A DNA stretch of 64,000 bases from Dastarcus helophoroides (lineage: Eukaryota; Arthropoda; Insecta; Coleoptera; Bothrideridae), in assembly GCA_028583605.1 (NCBI GenBank), contig CM053333.1:32242976-32306975 (forward strand), written 5' to 3'. Shown here piece by piece: positions 61,695-64,000 of this stretch (position 1 is the first letter of the stretch; the number at the start of each line of letters is the position of its first letter). The notes beneath the pieces were generated by a model. The model had not been told where the DNA came from. It saw nothing but the letters and a program-made list of their open reading frames with translations, and searched no databases. A program made the position numbers and the translations under genes.

Positions 61695-63060
61695 AAAAAG
61701 CTGAAAATTTCGAATTTTGAAAAAATATCCAAATTATGAAAAAAGACCACGATTTCAAAAAATATCGAAATATTCAGAAAATTCAAACAAAAAAGTCGCC
61801 GAAATTTATTTAAAAAAATCAAAATTTCCAGAAATAGACGAAAATTTGATTGAAATTTGAAAAAAAATTTCAAAAATGTCGCAATTTTCATAAAAAGTTA
61901 AAATTGCCAGTGAGTCTAATTTTTCAACAAAAAAAACGACTTTCAAAAACAGCCAAAATTTACAAAAAAGCCAAGTTTTCGTAGAAATGTCGAAATATTC
62001 AAAAAAATGGAATTTTTCAAAAAAAAGTAACGGTTTTAAAAAAAAGTAAAAATTCAAATTTTGACTTTTTTGCATTTCGTAGTATAATTAAAAAGTTCAG
62101 AGTTGAAAAAAAAATAAAAATTCCGAAATTGAAAATTCCAGAAGAAAGTCGCGATTTTGAAAAACAGCAGAAAGTCTTCGAAAAATCAAAATGTTCACAA
62201 CGGTTAAAATCTTAGAAAGCAGATTTTATTAAAATAGAAATTTACAAAATAGTCAAAATTACGAATAAAGTGTCTAAATTATCAAGAGTCAAAGTTTTCA
62301 AAAAGTGAACAGTTTGAAAAGAGTCGACATTTTGAAAAAGGTAACAAGTTTGACAAAGAGTCGACATATTAAAAGTGAAAATATTAATATCTCATATATG
62401 TCAACGTTTTCAAAAAAACCTCATTTTTGAGCACATCGAGTTTAAAAAAATTCGAAACGTTTAAAACAGAAATTTTAAAAATGTTAAAATTTGAAAAGAA
62501 TTGACATTTAAAAAAAGTTGAAATATACAAAAATATGTACAATTTTTTAAGAAAAAGTCGAAATATCCAAAAGTCGAAATTTTCAAAAGTCAAAGAAGTC
62601 AAGAAACTTTCAATTAAAAAAGTTATAGAATTTGAAAAAATAAAAATTTACAAAAATACGAAATGTAAAAAACCTGAATTATGAAATATGTAGTCATTTT
62701 AAAAAATTAATTTCTTTGAAACAGTAAAAGTTTCCAATAAGCAGAATTATTCAAAAAAAGTCGAAATTTTCAAAAAAAGAATTATGAAACTTCGAAAAAA
62801 TTGTAATTCGTAAAGAAGGGAAATATTCAATAGATAGCAATACAAATCTTGTCCCCTGAAACCAAGAAAAATTAAAAAAAAAAGAACAAAGGTTGCTCCT
62901 TGCAAGGACCTTTGTTGTGTTCTTTAATCTTTCTTGGTTTCAGGGGATAAGATTTGTATTTTGTAATTTTGTAATTTTTGAAAATTCCACCAAATCAATT
63001 TTTGAAAATACCCAAGGACCAGTCCGTTCCACCAAAATTTAATAGATAGTCGAAATCTAC
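61695..63060. repeat. A-rich satellite containing a family B hairpin
   Basis: A-rich GTCGAAAT words. A family B copy without the ribozyme-like centre lies at 62839-63039 (arms CTTGTCCCCTGAAACC and GGTTTCAGGGGATAAG), ending CCAGTCCGTTCCACC. Minus-strand frames rich in Phe (61676-62075, 62384-62602) are repeat artefacts. Confidence 0.78.
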
Positions 63061-64000
63061 AAAAAAAAAATATGGGAATTTGCATACTCCCACTTTTTTC
63101 CTCGCAGCGTTAAGAAAGAAAAATTTACATACAAATAAATTTTAATCAATTATGGGATACTTGCTATTATTAGTAATTTTCTGGGTACGCCTCTGTGGTA
63201 TAATAGATTAGGTTAAACTTTGCCAGTGGATTATCCTAATGTAAAAAACGGTATTAAAAAGATGAGCACATTTTTATGATACATAAAGCTGGCTAAAATA
63301 CATTAGAAAAAAAATGTAAAAAAAAATATTAATCCTTTTCCCTTTGATGCACTCTACAGCTTTTTCAAACCTTCTTAGAAAAAGCGAAATGAAAAACTGA
63401 CTCCATTTAATTAAATATTTTATATTGACACAAACGGCGGTTGTTTATATTCATGAAGCTGATTTTATCAAAGAATTACGATGTATAAGGTCAGTCAAAT
63501 AATAATTCTCGAATAAATCAATGTTTTATTAGCTTAAAATGTAAATGAATTTCACTCACTTCAGCCGCGGATATAAATTAATCCTGACACGAGTAATTTT
63601 TAAATTCATATTTTAACCAAAATGTTTAAGGGTAACGATGCAAATAAAGCGTATCCTGAATACAAGGGTGAGTTAAAAACGTACGAAAATCTAGTAGCCC
63701 TATTTTAAATCACAAATTTTTGCAAGTTCAACTGTTTGATTTTTTATTTTTTAATTGGCATTATTTGTTAAATTTAACCTACTTTGCATATAATGGAAAT
63801 TCTGAAGCAACCCTTAATACAAGAATAACCAACATTTAGTAAACAATTTTTAACTGCACAGTTCATTACAATACATAATGGATAGAATCTTTTAAAAACT
63901 GTAAAATTTAAACTTTCAGCTTTTTTACCCAAAAACTTCGATCCAAAATGGAAACCAAGAACTTTTCTAGAAATTTTTACTTTTTTCAAAATTTGGAAAT
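63061..64000. other. Unique-looking non-coding sequence at the right edge
   Basis: Mixed AT-rich sequence without recognisable genes. The minus frame 63774-63989 (71 codons) shows no motif. T-rich satellite words reappear in the last 60 bases. Confidence 0.5.

Overview
This window looks like repeat-rich intergenic DNA from an animal nuclear genome, most likely an arthropod and probably an insect. The base composition is very AT-rich, there are hAT-type DNA transposons with 8-bp target duplications, and there is one Ty3/gypsy retrotransposon whose primer-binding site matches tRNA-Leu, as in the insect Mdg3 group. I recognise no host protein gene, rRNA or tRNA gene. Nearly all open frames are by-products of simple repeats. 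The only recognisable coding sequence is the retrotransposon gag-pol at 21952-27002.

Layout. 250-1803 is a giant CT microsatellite and its decayed tail. Degenerate satellite-like DNA built on TTTCGA between T-runs or A-runs fills much of 1868-3488, 6665-11150, 16200-19240, 20973-21460, 27412-28660, 30600-31800, 36171-39520, 43730-48670, 51301-56170 and 58521-63060. It is mostly T-rich on the + strand up to about 48.6 kb, with A-rich exceptions at 3000-3480 and 17-19 kb, and mostly A-rich after 51 kb. Unique-looking, apparently non-coding blocks lie at 4194-6136, 12291-14440, 28981-30600, 32126-34922, 40351-42224, 42431-43729, 49030-51300, 56171-58520 and 63061-64000.

Mobile DNA. A 5,947-bp gypsy element (21461-27407) has 375-bp LTRs, ATAT target duplications, a primer-binding site, a polypurine tract, and gag and pol frames broken by several lesions. 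A 4.7-kb hAT-like composite (14701-19402) carries an older insertion of a related LTR pair in the opposite orientation, bounded by ATAG duplications. A 505-bp hAT-like MITE lies at 6145-6649.

The most interesting signal is a set of hammerhead self-cleaving ribozyme motifs in at least three unrelated repeat families. These are a tandem of 350-355 bp units (3489-4193, relatives at 40200-40350 and 51849-52173), a tandem array of 312-318 bp units (34923-36170), and a dispersed fold-back family with about 18 copies. The first two have the full three-stem architecture, including long interrupted stem I helices. Their size and tandem layout resemble metazoan retrozymes, which are short non-autonomous retroelements with hammerheads thought to use Penelope-like reverse transcriptases. 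No Penelope-like enzyme is visible here. All ribozyme calls are by-eye structural inferences.
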